64,000 bases of DNA from Pseudisothecium myosuroides (taxonomy: Eukaryota > Streptophyta > Bryopsida > Hypnales > Lembophyllaceae). Below are positions 46,844 through 57,999 of this stretch, in pieces (the stretch's first letter is position 1; every line of letters begins with the position of its first letter). Position numbers and translations under genes: made by a program. The stretch lies in contig OX637287.1 of NCBI GenBank assembly GCA_951799445.1, positions 48,823,724-48,887,723 of the forward strand. Direction: 5' to 3'. The notes under the pieces were generated by a model. It had not been told where the DNA came from. It worked only from the letters and a program-made list of their open reading frames with translations, and searched no databases.

Positions 46844-48060
46844 CTTCTCTTGGAGGCAACACTAGCACTCTGATGATCGCAAACATAGGTCTTTCTACTC
46901 AGCATGAACGTCCACTTGTGTAAACATCTGAAATTAGTTTTTGTTTTATTTACAAACCAAAATATCACGTCTCTTTCACCACAAACTTGCCAACTAGATT
47001 CTGCAGTTGAATTTCCATTTGGATTGTTTTTTGAATTCCAATGGAACTAAGTTCATTCCATCTGTACCAACACGTTGAGCTGACTACAACTACAATGAGA
47101 GTATAAGCACCTTGAGGTATGCAAATAGGGCCAAGAGCATCAAATACAAACCTCGTATTAACGAGGATCTGAAAGACGCCATCCTCCGTGAATTCATGAG
47201 GAGATTGCAAGGTAAGGAAATTTTTTGTGATTGCTTGTAGCTGTGACCACATGTGCTGAAAGGTGTCGAGAATTGCCTTCCCTATCCCACCCCACCCCCT
47301 CCACTCCTCATCCCCCGGGCAGTTCTTCCGGAATCGTGAAGAATAAGTTACAGGGTTCATGTTTATATTTCGTAATCTTCTGAAAGAGTTCATACACAGT
47401 ACATCAGGTCCGATGTGGTTGTGTTGACTGGCAAAGAGTTACCAGAAGAAATATCTTGGCATGAGTCCACGAACCATGAAATGACATCCCTACAATATGT
47501 ATACTGTAGCTAACCGTCTTGTATATGGACAGGTTGAGACTTGAGAGTGCAACCCAATTTTGGATGACAAAATGCAAAGGAAGGCAGAGTCTGTGGCTAA
47601 GAATACATAAATCAGGAACTAGAGATGCAACAATTGAGGGCCAAGATGCAATAGGATATAGAGCACCAGGTCTCTTTGCACAAATCTATGAGTGAGCAAG
47701 CTATAGCCTGCATCAAAGCTGATTTTGAACGCAAGGTTTGCATGCTCCTTGAAAGATTTAGAAGATTTTGTGAATCTGCAAGTTCGGTAAGAATTCAATA
47801 TTTGTCGTGAACTGCTGAACCCACTTCGGTTTTCTGGATCCACGAAACACCTTGCTTGTCCCAGTAATGTCTTAATCAGTAATTAGAATTAATGTGACCC
47901 ACAAATATCTTCATAATTTCATCGCCAATGCAGGCCAGCATGATATGGAAGCATTGTAGGCAGAAAAAGAGAGGTCGGATGAGGAGAAGCAGAGAAGTGC
48001 TAAGTAACTCCAGCAACAACGAGTTCCATGAAAACTACAGGACACATTTATAATGCAACA
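46844..48060 (+). pseudogene. Partial kinesin-2 pseudogene carrying introns
   Basis: Collinear with 11,513-12,806 of the kinesin-2 gene, from the end of exon 4 through exon 7, including the three introns between them. It is therefore a DNA-level copy, not a retrocopy. Damage includes a deletion in the segment matching EFQEEIAR (exon 5), changes giving TAA or TAG in the matches to exon 6 (AAGATGCAATAGG) and exon 7 (GCATTGTAGGCAG and GCTAAGTAACTCC), and length differences in intron sequence. No motor P-loop or tail sequence is present. Confidence 0.92.
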
Positions 48061-48209
48061 TTTGTCGAGATACAAAAAGCCAGCAACGACGCTCCTATGT
48101 GAATTTGATCGATTGGGAAACATGCATTGAAGAGTAAAACATGTACAGAACAAAATGATTATTTTATAAGTGAAAAATCCACTTGTAATACCGGTAGTAA
48201 GAATCAAGG

Positions 48210-48715
48210 GGGCGACATCTAAGGTTTCAACCCTAAACCAATGACCTCCATTTCATAAAGTCTTTTTAGATTACTTTATGGGACAATAATTATTCAACAA
48301 CTAAGAAATGACTGCATTGCAACTGCCCCAGTTGTGTTTAAAGTCATGGCAAGCCTTATTGGTTAAGGAAAGAAAAGACCCTGTAAATCTTAATGCAATA
48401 AAAAAACTGACAAGAATGCAGAAACCAATCGCATTGAAGTCGTTTGTAGTTGTAGAATTGCAACGGAGCCTCAATTACGAAACTACTAGTCAATGTCTCA
48501 TGACAACTTCCGATTATTGGATGAAAATTTATCAATGTAAGTAGATTGTTTTCACTTCGGATGAACTCATGTATGCCTTCTTGGCCGGTTTCATGACTCA
48601 TAAGCAATTGAAGATCAATCCATATCAGATTTCCTATTGATTTTTCAGAAATTAGTCATTCCTGATTTGTTAATGAATGACAAGTGGTATTTTTTTATGC
48701 GGTTGCATAACATTC
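48210..48715. repeat. Dispersed ~490-bp repeat (copy 2)
   Basis: Relative of 38,860-39,340, same orientation, with extra sequence around 48,330-48,400 that the first copy lacks or has replaced. Confidence 0.7.
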
Positions 48716-49795
48716 AATATTATGCATTGTCATTGCCTTGGTTGTATGATAGATGATGTGGAATATTCCACATCCATCAGTAGCTAAGTGGATAAATGGA
48801 GGCTCAATGTAATGAGCAGGGTGCTTAAATGGGAAAGGCAGTGGCATGAAGGCTACTGAATGTTATGGCATACTGTAGGACATGTTTTTCTTCTAGAGAA
48901 TCTCTTTGCTTATGACGCCTCTAGAACACTATGACTATGATGTGATTGTGAGTCTTCGACACTCTGATCTCAGATTCTCGCTCTCTATTTTGCTCTTCCA
49001 CTCTGTCGTGCAGAAGCTTCCGCTCTTGTAAAATTCAACAAACTTTCTCTTTCTTCCGAGACAGAAAATTACTTATTGCATTTGTTCATTTGTAGAAATT
49101 TCTCTTGGTGCTTCACCCATGCATTTCAAACTTTATTCTATAGTCACTGCCTTAAAAACCTTCTCTTCATGTATATCCCTATAGGCCCTTCTTTCCCTGA
49201 GCAGAGAATTGAAGCACGCAAACCCTTCATTGTGTGAAAACGAGGGCGTCTGTTGTCAATTGGACAGCGGGGGTAGATTGCTCCATCGATCAACCCACAA
49301 GTCAACATTTGTTGCGCCATCTTCTCGACACCGTTGGAACTCAAATTTCGACGTTTGTTCATGGCCGCGCCGACGCGACCTAGCTCTCAAATTCAACGGA
49401 GCATACGTTGCATCTATAGTAAGCTGTTGGAATTTTGGACCCTCGGCTCTCCAGTCTGCTCTCTAGACTGCTCTTTCGTTCTGGTCTCACCATAGCTTCC
49501 ATCGCTAACAGCAACCAACAATATCTCTGCATGTTGATTCAGCGATCGTGAATCAGCTGAAGGTCCATATATCCGTCGTGTATTTCTTGCTTGAAGAACT
49601 GGTTGGTAACGTGGCTTCCCGTGCCAGGGACGTGGAGTAAGAAGTGCGGGAAACTGATGGCACGAGCGGGCAGTTGAATTGGAATCTGTAGCTGCTGCAA
49701 GAGCCGCTGCCGCTCGATGTTCTCAATCTGAGTTGATCGTGGTCGTTGCTGCTTTCTTAATTCTGCCCAACAACTGTGTATACCTCACCTTACAC
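48716..49795. other. Unclassified sequence with a GC-richer patch
   Basis: GC-richer sequence at 49,200-49,760 contains short ORFs on both strands with no known motif. No gene supported. Confidence 0.35.
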
Positions 49796-50468
49796 TAAGA
49801 TAAAAGCACCAGTAGTCAATCATTTCACAGGGGCTCATAACCGTGGAAATCATCTATTTTGTCACCGTGTGAATTGTTGGATTAAAATAATACAAAAGCA
49901 CTCATTGGAAGTCAAACTACTACAGATGATCTTCCCTTTTCCTAGAAAATTTGGAGGATCAATAGGTGCACTTCTATCCTATACAGTTTGATTCTCTGTC
50001 ATCCATCGGTCACAGAATGGCCTTTTTGTCGTTTGAGGGTTAAGCAATTTTGTAGTAGCACGAGTAGTCGATCATTTAAGCAATTTTGTAGTAGATTGTG
50101 CGCAGTAACAGTTGGTGGGAAATTTTTCCCATGTACATAGGAAGATAGGAAATATGGGGATTGCCAAATTTTCGGAATTTTGTTCCTAAAATTGAATTTA
50201 TAGTGACTTTTGAAAATCAAAAAGTACAATTTACTAGCAGTCACTGTCTAGAGACTTTCAATTTCAATCATTCAAGAACTATTTTCCCACTCACTGCTTA
50301 ATACTTTCTTGCTCACTACTTTCCAGACATGTTAGTCCCAACCTTGAAAAGGACCCAAAAAAACATATTCCAAACTTTGGTTGGATATCTCTTCCAGCCT
50401 TGGTTGGAAATACAGCACCCCTACAAGTTGGGTTTGGGGCATGGTTGACTATTGGTGCTTCTACCTTA
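49796..50468 (-). mobile_element. TAAGGTAGAAGC-ended MITE, copy 2, with an inserted TTAA MITE
   Basis: Left end TAAGATAAAAGCACCAGTAG, right end ACTATTGGTGCTTCTACCTT plus A. It gives the empty site for the hAT-like insertion in copy 1 (ATCCAACCAAAG without interruption). A TTAA MITE related to the 31-kb trio is inserted near its left end. Confidence 0.7.
49824..50043 (+). mobile_element. Short TTAA MITE, fourth copy
   Basis: Matches the trio at 30,937-31,616 through ACCGTGGAAATCATC, AAAAGCACTCATTGGAAGTC and GTCATCCATCGG, and ends GTTTGAGGGTTAA. The left end is decayed (TTCA for TTAA). It sits inside the second TAAGGTAGAAGC MITE. Confidence 0.65.
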
Positions 50469-51160
50469 ATCATTCATGAAAAAGAAGAGACCATCATGAG
50501 GTCCGAGTATGATCCCCGTGGCTACTTTCTTTCTAGAAAATCTTGAATGCAAGCTTGCCTATGACTTGTGGGTCACTGCAGCACAAATAATTTCTTGTTA
50601 TGTAGTGAAGTTGTAGACAAACTAACCCCCTTGCCTTCCCATTCAAGAATGTTATATATGTTCATTGGAAGAAAGTTCATTGGAAGAAAGCATGTCTTAA
50701 ACAATTAGCCACAATAACTTAAAATTGTCCACAACAACTATTAATGAGCCGTTGTAGACAATTTTAGTTGTTTAGGATATGTTCTTCTTGGCTAGTGGTT
50801 GGAAGGGTTTCAATTACTATACATAAGGGTTCAAGTTTGACATAAATTAAATACTTTTTGGCAAATAGAACCATGTGTCATCTTATGATTGTCATGAACC
50901 TCTCAAATTTTGACGTGAAAATCTAATTTTGACACTTCTATGTCAAATCTAACCCTTTCTCACCGTATTTACTAAAACAAAAGATTCAAAAGTAATATCT
51001 TATTATCTTTAGGTCAAGCACTTATCCCTTAGCAATTCGATGTCTAAATTCTTGACTATAAAACATAGAGGGTCTACGGGCTTTGTGACTATAGAACTTC
51101 TCATTCATCCAAACCAATGCTTGACTTTTTTTAAACCACACTTTCTATATGATGAAATTG
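50469..51160. other. Gene-free spacer
   Basis: Nothing recognised apart from a small inverted repeat around 50,690-50,790 (TAAACAATTAGCCACAATAA-like against TTGTCCACAACAACTATTAA region). Confidence 0.3.
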
Positions 51161-52690
51161 AGGGGTAATTGCACGAAACACTTGTACTATTTTTTGTCAC
51201 ACGCTGCGTTTTGATTTGTTTTTTGGCCATAACTTTTGCAGGGTCATTGCAAGAAACACCCCCCATTTTCTATAGCGTTTTGCACAGTACTCTTGAATTT
51301 TCCGGGAATACTTTTAAATTAGAAAATAAATTTTTTAAAAATATAAAAATATGTCCAATGTATACACCTTTATGAAGAAGGTACCCTAGGAAGGAAAAGC
51401 ATAAAAAAATTCCCTAAGTAGAAGAACTAGAAAAGTGCAAAATCTCATGAAAATCGGTAGTTTGACATTTTAATTTGTAAAAAATAGGAAAAGCAATTTT
51501 AAGAAAAACTAAAAAAATTCCATTTGGGAAGAGTTAATGATGATGAGATTTCACCCAAAAAATGATCTTAGAACCGTCTTCAATGTTCAGAAATTGCGCG
51601 CAATGGGAGTTTTGTTTGCACTCATGTGGAGGACACAAAATAAAATATTTTTAGATTCCCTTTGGTAGGAATATACTTTCCTACCATGCAAATAGACCAT
51701 GAAAATTTTAGCTTCAAATTGTTAAATTTGGGGACTCCTAACGTAGTAAAAATCCTTAAACCTCAAAGTGTGACAAGTTAACATAAATGATTTTTAAATA
51801 TAAAACGATTTTTGAAAATTTCTAAAAAATAAGGGATTAAATAAACATCAAGTTAGGCATGATCATTTGAAATTTCATGTTCATTGGACTTGTATATCAA
51901 AAATTATTGCAAAAGATAACAAGATCACCCCAATTGTGATGGAGAATAGTACAGGTGTTTCTTGTAATGCCCCTGCATTCTGGCTTTAAATGACTCAAAA
52001 TTCATAAGCAAGGTACTCATGACTATTATTTGCCTTGTCTAATTTTTTGGATTTTAAAATAAATGTTCTACAATCCAAAAATAGCCCCCATTTTATATCA
52101 CACTTGCCAATTTTGGGTTTTTTTGAACAAAGTAGTACCCAAATAAATGAATTTGAAGCTAAAATTTGGAGGAGATGGTCTTGTAGTATACTTCTAGCTA
52201 TTGTTCAAAGGATTTCTAAAAATAGTTAATTATATGTTGTGTAGAAGTCCACAAAGTGAGCCTCTTTCTACTTGCATTTCGAAACATGTAAAAACTTTTA
52301 TGATGGTTTCTTTGGTGAATGACCATCTCCGCATAGAGTTGCTACAAATGGCTATTTTTTATTTTCTTCATTTAATATTTTTCCTATTTTTTCCTAATTA
52401 AAACTTCAAAGCCTATGTATTTTTTTGAGATTTGACACTTTTCTAGTTCTCCTACTTAGAGAATTTTTCTATGATTTTCCTTTGGTGGTTACCTCCATCT
52501 TATAGGTGTATACATTGGCCATATTTTTTTTTATTAATTTTAAAATTTATTTATCTTATTTTAAAGTTATCCGGAAAAAAAAGCATGAGTATTGTAAAAT
52601 GCAACAAAACCGGAAGGTGCTTCATGCAATCACCCAGTATAGTTTTGTTACATATAGGGTGTTTCCAATTCAAGATCCTTTAATTATAAT
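51161..52690. repeat. Long imperfect inverted repeat (two element copies tail to tail)
   Basis: Left copy about 51,161-51,974 has its own inverted ends (AGGGGTAATTGCACGAAACA and the complement of TGTTTCTTGTAATGCCCCT). The second copy, about 52,060-52,650, runs in the opposite direction and matches the 51,240-51,790 arm block by block, for example AATGTATACACCT against AGGTGTATACATT and TCTCCTACTTAGAGAATTTT against its complement at 51,410. Arms of about 550 bp are separated by roughly 300 bp. Non-coding. Confidence 0.75.
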
Positions 52691-53189
52691 GAAGTGATGA
52701 TATGAAAAATTGGCCTATCTTTTAAATTCAATGTAAGTGTATGGTACTTAAAATTATGACAAATTAGAAAATTTGGTAATGATATGGTCTATTTAATTAG
52801 TCCCTTCTATCAAAATACCCCTATAAATAATATCCTTTGGTCACACGTGATATGCAAACCCCCTTAAGAATTACCCCCTATACTCTAGAATTGACAATTT
52901 GAAAAAAACCATTACAAAGTGATATTTGGAAGAATATTTTGGAAGTGATATGCATATGAAAGTCATAGATTTTGAGTTTTAAATTCCATACATACAGTTC
53001 GATTCAAGAATATTGTCATCAATATTTTCTTATAAATTTTGAAAAGGAAATTTCAAAGTTCCATCTAAATTCAATTACAAGTAAAATATTATCATTTTTT
53101 GAGTACTATTTGTTGGAGTGGATTTGAAATGAGACATTACAAAAAAATTTAGGCCTTATTTGGGCTAATTGGATGCATGAAAATGTGCA

Positions 53190-54126
53190 TTAACCCCTAA
53201 AGGACCGGCATGTGTTTTTTGGCCGTATAGAAATTTTGGGCAGGTCTGTGTGACTAGAGATTTCCATATTTTAAGCTGAAATTTTAATAGAAGGTGGGTG
53301 CAAGGAATATCTTTCATATGCACTAAATTTCAGGACATTTGGAAATAGGAGTAAAAAGTTATGGCCAAATATGTTACTTTTTTCCGTAACTGGGTAGTCC
53401 GGGCAGCAAGAAAAATTTGGCAAAAATTTGATATTTTTTTTTTAATATTTTTTTTCTTGTAGATTATATTTTTGTCTATCTGAAAAGCTTGATTCATTTC
53501 ATTTGGATTTGTTATGAGAAAGTTATGGACATTCTTGTTTTTCGAACAGTTAGAGCATCTTCTTGAAAAAATAACTTGTAGGATTCATTTCTAAATGCTA
53601 TTTTGGCAATTAAAAAAAATAAAAAATTCTCATGGTTTAGTTTACTTGCTAGAACAATCTCACCATTGGGATTAGTATATTTTAATTCCATCTAAAATAT
53701 ATTAATGTTTTAGATTTTCCTTCTATCTCGTACCTACTTCTATTGAATAAATTTTTTAGGAGTGATAATTAAGTTTTTTTGAATATTTTTTTTTCCCCTA
53801 GAATCTCAATTCAATTCTCCACTATAAAGATCTGAAGCACAAAACTGAAGTGCAAAAATTTTAAGTGAAAAATGTTTAAAGTCAAAAATCTAGTCCCGCA
53901 ATATGCTGAAATACTTGCTTTTTCCACTTTAAATGTAGATATCTTGCAATCTGAGCTATCAAGAATTCTGAAATTTTTTCCACACATTCTCATACTAGTT
54001 AGGTGTAAGATCCTATGGTCAGATGTGCAAAATAAACATTTTTCATTTTTTTCTACTCCTTCCTATAGAAATGGCAGTTTTGATGGGGTTTTGGCAGAAA
54101 AAAGGCCTTGGGCCTTTAGGGTTTAA
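53190..54126 (+). mobile_element. TTAA (piggyBac-like) non-autonomous element, ~937 bp
   Basis: Left end TTAACCCCTAAAGGACC; right end GGGCCTTTAGGGTTTAA, slightly decayed. Nearly collinear with 29,749-30,677 in its right two-thirds and with 41,263-41,500 in its left third, so it looks like a join of the two subtypes. Non-coding. Confidence 0.78.
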
Positions 54127-54629
54127 AGGAAAATATCAGCCTAAAAAGGCTGTCAAGGAATTTGTAAGGTGAGTGAGTTAGCCGGTGTGCCCCATCGTAA
54201 TTTTGATTAGAATTTTATTATTATTATTGAATATTTTTTCCATATATATTTAAAAAATCCGTTGCAATTGTACATTCACCGAAAGCCTGACGGCCCTCCA
54301 GGGGTCAGAATTCCTATATCAATTCTCTTTACATGGTGATTTCTTGAAATTTTTGTGTTCTTTAAATCTATGATCTCATTTTTGCAAATCCCTCAATTTT
54401 GAACTAGAATCAATGCAATTTTGACTTGTTCAACCACTTGACATACTTCTACATTTGTGATTTTAGAAAAATATGTATTCTAGTATTACCAAATCCAACC
54501 ATTATAAGTTATAGAACAACAACTTGATAAAGCATCTCCACAAATTAGGATGACTTTAATCCAAGCAGTAATGAGAAAATAATGTCAGTTTCAATATGTT
54601 CGTCATCCAACAACTAGACGTTGGAACAC
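54127..54629. other. Gene-free spacer
   Basis: AT-rich; nothing recognised. Confidence 0.4.
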
Positions 54630-54898
54630 TAAGAGCATCCCCACCAGTGAGTTTCATATCTCTAAAGGTTTAGGGAGAGGACCTCAGATGTAGATAGAGA
54701 TACATAAACTTCACCGCACCAATCTTTTTCCAAAATCTGTATCTCGAAATTTTACAGATATCTATAAAACTCTGGCCCAGTTCTGTATCTAGAGGATCAT
54801 ATAGAGAACTGGTGAGGTCTCATCCCCATATAGTCAAGCTTGAGACGTCAATCGCAGTCAAGAGATAGGGATACGGAACAGCTGTTGGGATGCTCTAA
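54630..54898. mobile_element. Tourist-like (PIF/Harbinger) MITE
   Basis: TAA flanks both sides; ends GAGCATCCCCACCAGTGAG and CTGTTGGGATGCTC are inverted. Three-base TAA duplication with a GAGCATCnCCAAC-type end is typical of plant Tourist elements. The right TAA is shared with the first bases of the next MITE. Confidence 0.75.
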
Positions 54899-55295
54899 AG
54901 TAGAAGTACCGATTTTCGATAACTTAAGGGATTTCACAGCAAGTGATGAGCAATTTAAGACGTAGGAAATTTTTCCCATGTAGAAAGATAAGAAATATCG
55001 GGATTCCCAAACTTTCGTAATTTTATTTGCAAAATTGAAATTACTATGAATTTTGGGAGTCAAAAAGTGGTCTGGACCAATAGTCAATGTCTAAAGTCAT
55101 CTAATTCAGATAACCTAAAAAACTGCTTTTCTGCTCACTATTTCCAACTTTTTTCTTCACTACTTTGGACATGTGTCATAACCTTATTAGTCCCAACCTT
55201 GAAAAAATATATTCCAAGCTTTTCAACCTTGGTTGGAAATAGTGCCCCTATAGGTTGGCTATGGGTCGTGATCGACTATGGGTACGCCTACCTTA
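54896..55295 (-). mobile_element. TAAGGTAGAAGC-ended MITE, copy 3
   Basis: Left TAAAGTAGAAGTACCGA and right TATGGGTACGCCTACCTTA. Interior blocks AATTTTTCCCATGTAGAAAG and CAACCTTGGTTGGAAATA match copies 1 and 2. Shorter than copy 2 because no other element is inserted. Confidence 0.65.
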
Positions 55296-55896
55296 ATAAC
55301 GGGTTAACTGGGTAAGTTGAATGTTACGGTAGCTGCTTCTAAACACTGAGGTGGCAACGCGGAAGTCTCCAGGAACAATCGCAATGACGATTCCCAGAAC
55401 CTTCGTGTCTGGAGTAGTTCGAAAGCCACACGTATTGTAAGACACCTGAAACACGAGGAGCTTCCAGCCCCGCCGCAGCGACGACCTCGCGGTCGCGACC
55501 AAAGTTCCAGGCTTCCTCGCGGCGCCTCTCCAGCGTTGAATCCGTGGATGCTCCCGCTGCCGGTACCGCGTCCCGCCGCGCGTTTCCACCCCATGCACCT
55601 CCTTGCAGCGTCTTCACACCCGCGTCGAAACGAGTCGAAACTCGCGAAGCAAACTCTAATAAAAGCCTGCATCCTCGACCAGTATACGTATATCCATCTT
55701 GCAGTCGAAGCAATCTCACACACAACACTCAGTAGTATTCACGCCGTCCACAAATCCACAACCAGCTTGGGCTTTCCCAGTAGAACTAGACCGATAACGA
55801 GACGACCGATCAGAAACTCACGAATACGGACTTCACGAAGAGTTGGGTGTTTGCAGCGTTGTAGCTAAAGGAGCTTGGATTTAAGTTTTGGTTGCA
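55296..55896 (+). promoter_or_regulatory. Upstream region of the LEA_2 gene
   Basis: GC-rich stretch before the LEA_2 start codon. A TAATAAAAG TATA-like motif lies near 55,655, about 240 bp from the ATG. Overlapping minus-strand ORFs of 101-139 codons occur but overlap each other in different frames and look compositional. Confidence 0.4.
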
Positions 55897-56607
55897 ATGG
55901 CGGGTCAAGTGCACCCTTCGGCGCCCAACGCGGCGTTGCTTCACAACAATAAGATGTCGCACCAAGGCTCCCCAGTGTTGCCTCCTCCTGCGACGTACGC
56001 CAAGCCGCGCGGACAGCGTCGTCACCGCGGTGGTCTCGCGGGTTGCTGCTGCTGTTTATTGTCGACTTTCTGTTCTCTCCTTTTCGCGTTTCTCTTCCTC
56101 GCGGGCCTCACCATTCTCATCCTGTGGCTGGTGCTCAAGCCTGTGCACTTGCCGAAATACTCCTTGGATAACGTCGAGGTAAAGCAATTCTTGGTGTCTG
56201 GGTCCACTCTGAACGCGGACTTCGCCTACAACTTCACGGCCAACAACCCCAATCGAAAGATCGGGATCAAGTACGACTCGATTAATTTGGAGACGATGTA
56301 CTCCGGGCAGTCGTTAGGGAAGAGCGTTATCCCCGGATTCTACCAGGGGCACCGGAACGTGACGTCCTTGTCGTCGGAGCTGAAGGTGGTGAATGTGATT
56401 CTGTCGTCTGCGTCGACGAATGCACTGAACACACAAATCACGGCGAATAACGTGCCGATGCATGTGCGAGCGAATGCCAAGGTGCATGTGCGCATTGGGA
56501 AGTACACGTCGCCGGGGTTTAAGGTGCGCGTCGATTGCGATGTCCATATGGGAGTGGAGCCCGCGACTATCATCAGCAAGTCGTGCAAATTGAAGCGCAG
56601 GTCGTAA
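55897..56607 (+). CDS. LEA_2 / NDR1-HIN1-like (NHL) membrane protein
   Basis: Intronless, 236 aa from the ATG at 55,897. Residues 1-45 are a Pro/His/Arg-rich cytosolic tail; GCCCC at 49-53 may be acylated; a single hydrophobic helix spans about 54-80; LKP at 80-82 begins the extracytosolic LEA_2 domain. That domain has the order expected for NHL proteins: VEVKQFLVSGSTLNADFAYN, the NNPN motif at 116-119, IGIKYDSINLE, GKSVIPGFYQG and the VRVDCDV strand near 210-216. In plants these proteins are linked to membrane-wall contact, defence and stress, usually at the plasma membrane; the role here cannot be told. A TTG nine bases upstream in frame is not needed as start. Isolated from other genes by repeats. 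Confidence 0.92.
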   Translation: MAGQVHPSAPNAALLHNNKMSHQGSPVLPPPATYAKPRGQRRHRGGLAGCCCCLLSTFCSLLFAFLFLAGLTILILWLVLKPVHLPKYSLDNVEVKQFLVSGSTLNADFAYNFTANNPNRKIGIKYDSINLETMYSGQSLGKSVIPGFYQGHRNVTSLSSELKVVNVILSSASTNALNTQITANNVPMHVRANAKVHVRIGKYTSPGFKVRVDCDVHMGVEPATIISKSCKLKRRS

Positions 56608-56927
56608 AGATTCTCTCATCGAAAGACTCTTCTCCTACACTCTCGGATTGCTCCTCTGAAGATTTTATCTCTGTAAAAATCAAGCACCTATTGCCCGAGA
56701 AGTTGCCCGAGATGTTGCGTGAATAGAGAGCATTCGATGGATAGTTTGATAGCGCTAGCTAATAAGTAGATTGTGTTCCCCATTGGGTTACGTTCCCTGG
56801 AGGATTGGTCGACTCGATCTAGCCCCGGAGGTTTGATTGTTCCTAGCTAGCTTTCTCGATGTACATAATTAGATGTGTTTCCCGGAATTTTGTATTAGCG
56901 GAAACCGACTGAGGTTGAACACCTGTC

Positions 56928-57600
56928 CAGACGACGATGATCTAATTACATGGCCATGATTCTGGCGTTTCTATTTCATACTTGGTTGTGAGAATTTGAG
57001 CATATAGCTGATTTAAGTGCCGTGCATCGGATGGTATGGTTTATCAACTGGAAAATTTGAATGATTGTGCGTGAATTTTAGTCGTGACCGATTATTATTG
57101 CTGATGTGTGTGTACCCATTGTTCCGAGGTTTGTATCCCAAGGTTTGGACAATTAATTGTCCAGACGACGACGAACTAATCACATGGCCATGATTTTATG
57201 TCATACTTGGTTGTGAAAATTTGCGCACAAGTGCTGCTCAAGTGCAGTGCATCCCATGTTACTGTTAATTGACTGGAGAATATGATTGAATGTGCATGAA
57301 ATCTAGCTAGTCGTGTGCCTCCGATTACCGGTAGTATTGCTGATGTGTGTGGACCCATTGTTCGGAGGTTTGTATCCCGAGCTAGGTTTGGACAATTGTC
57401 GTGAAGACGATGAATATATGGCCATACTTCTGGAATTCTATTTCATATTTGATTGTGAGAATTTTGAGCATACGATCACGTGCAGTGCGTCGGATTTTAT
57501 TCTACATAAACTGGAGAATATGATTGAAATCATTGCATGTACGTGAAATCTAGTCGTGTGCACTCCGTACAGTAAACCCATTATTCGGAGGAAGTTTAGC
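56928..57600 (+). repeat. Three imperfect ~235-bp tandem repeats
   Basis: Units begin near 56,928, 57,161 and 57,402. Each holds a GACGACGA(T/C)GA-type start, ATGGCCAT, CATACTTGGTTGTGA (or a variant), GTGCAGTGC, a GGAGAATATGATTGAA block, TCGTG, and ACCCATTGTTCGGAGG. Divergence increases in the third unit. They follow the LEA_2 3' end, and short ORFs inside are spurious. Confidence 0.85.
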
Positions 57601-57710
57601 CGTGATCTGCAGTGCAGATTTCGGGGAGAATACTTCCGGACCACAGTGACAGCTGAGTGGATTTCCATATCGCACGAAATTCCCTCCGCATTGAAATGTG
57701 TTGGAATATT

Positions 57711-57863
57711 AGAGCAATTCACAGGCAGCTCATACTGAATCTCGGGTATGTAAAATGCATATATTAGGTTCACGATCCCACAATGGGTGTTGGAACATCT
57801 ACCCTCATCAAGTGTACATTTTACTCACTGGGGATTCAATATGAGCTGCCTGCGCAATTCGCC
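57711..57863 (+). repeat. Stem-loop with ~50-bp arms
   Basis: Left arm 57,711-57,760 and right arm 57,814-57,863 pair over most of their length; AGGCAGCTCATA with TATGAGCTGCCT is a perfect 12-bp core, and GTAAAATG/CATTTTAC closes the stem. Size is compatible with a plant miRNA precursor or a small foldback element. The arm sequence is not one of the conserved plant miRNAs I know. Confidence 0.6.
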
Positions 57864-57999
57864 ATGGACATCCTTGTTGCTGTGATTCTCTGTGAATCTG
57901 AAATCTGAATTCTCCAGTGATAAGAGATGAAGTGGAATGTTTTAGGTCCTTGGCTTAGTACAATGTTTACAGCTCTGGTTGATTGAGTACAGAGAGAAG

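Noticed and set aside
55304..55728. Overlapping minus-strand ORFs upstream of LEA_2
   Set aside because: Two long frames overlap on the same strand in a GC-rich patch, a sign of composition rather than coding.
57711..57863. Stem-loop as a known conserved miRNA (for example miR167 or miR171)
   Set aside because: The arm resembles neither closely enough; several mismatches in the seed region.
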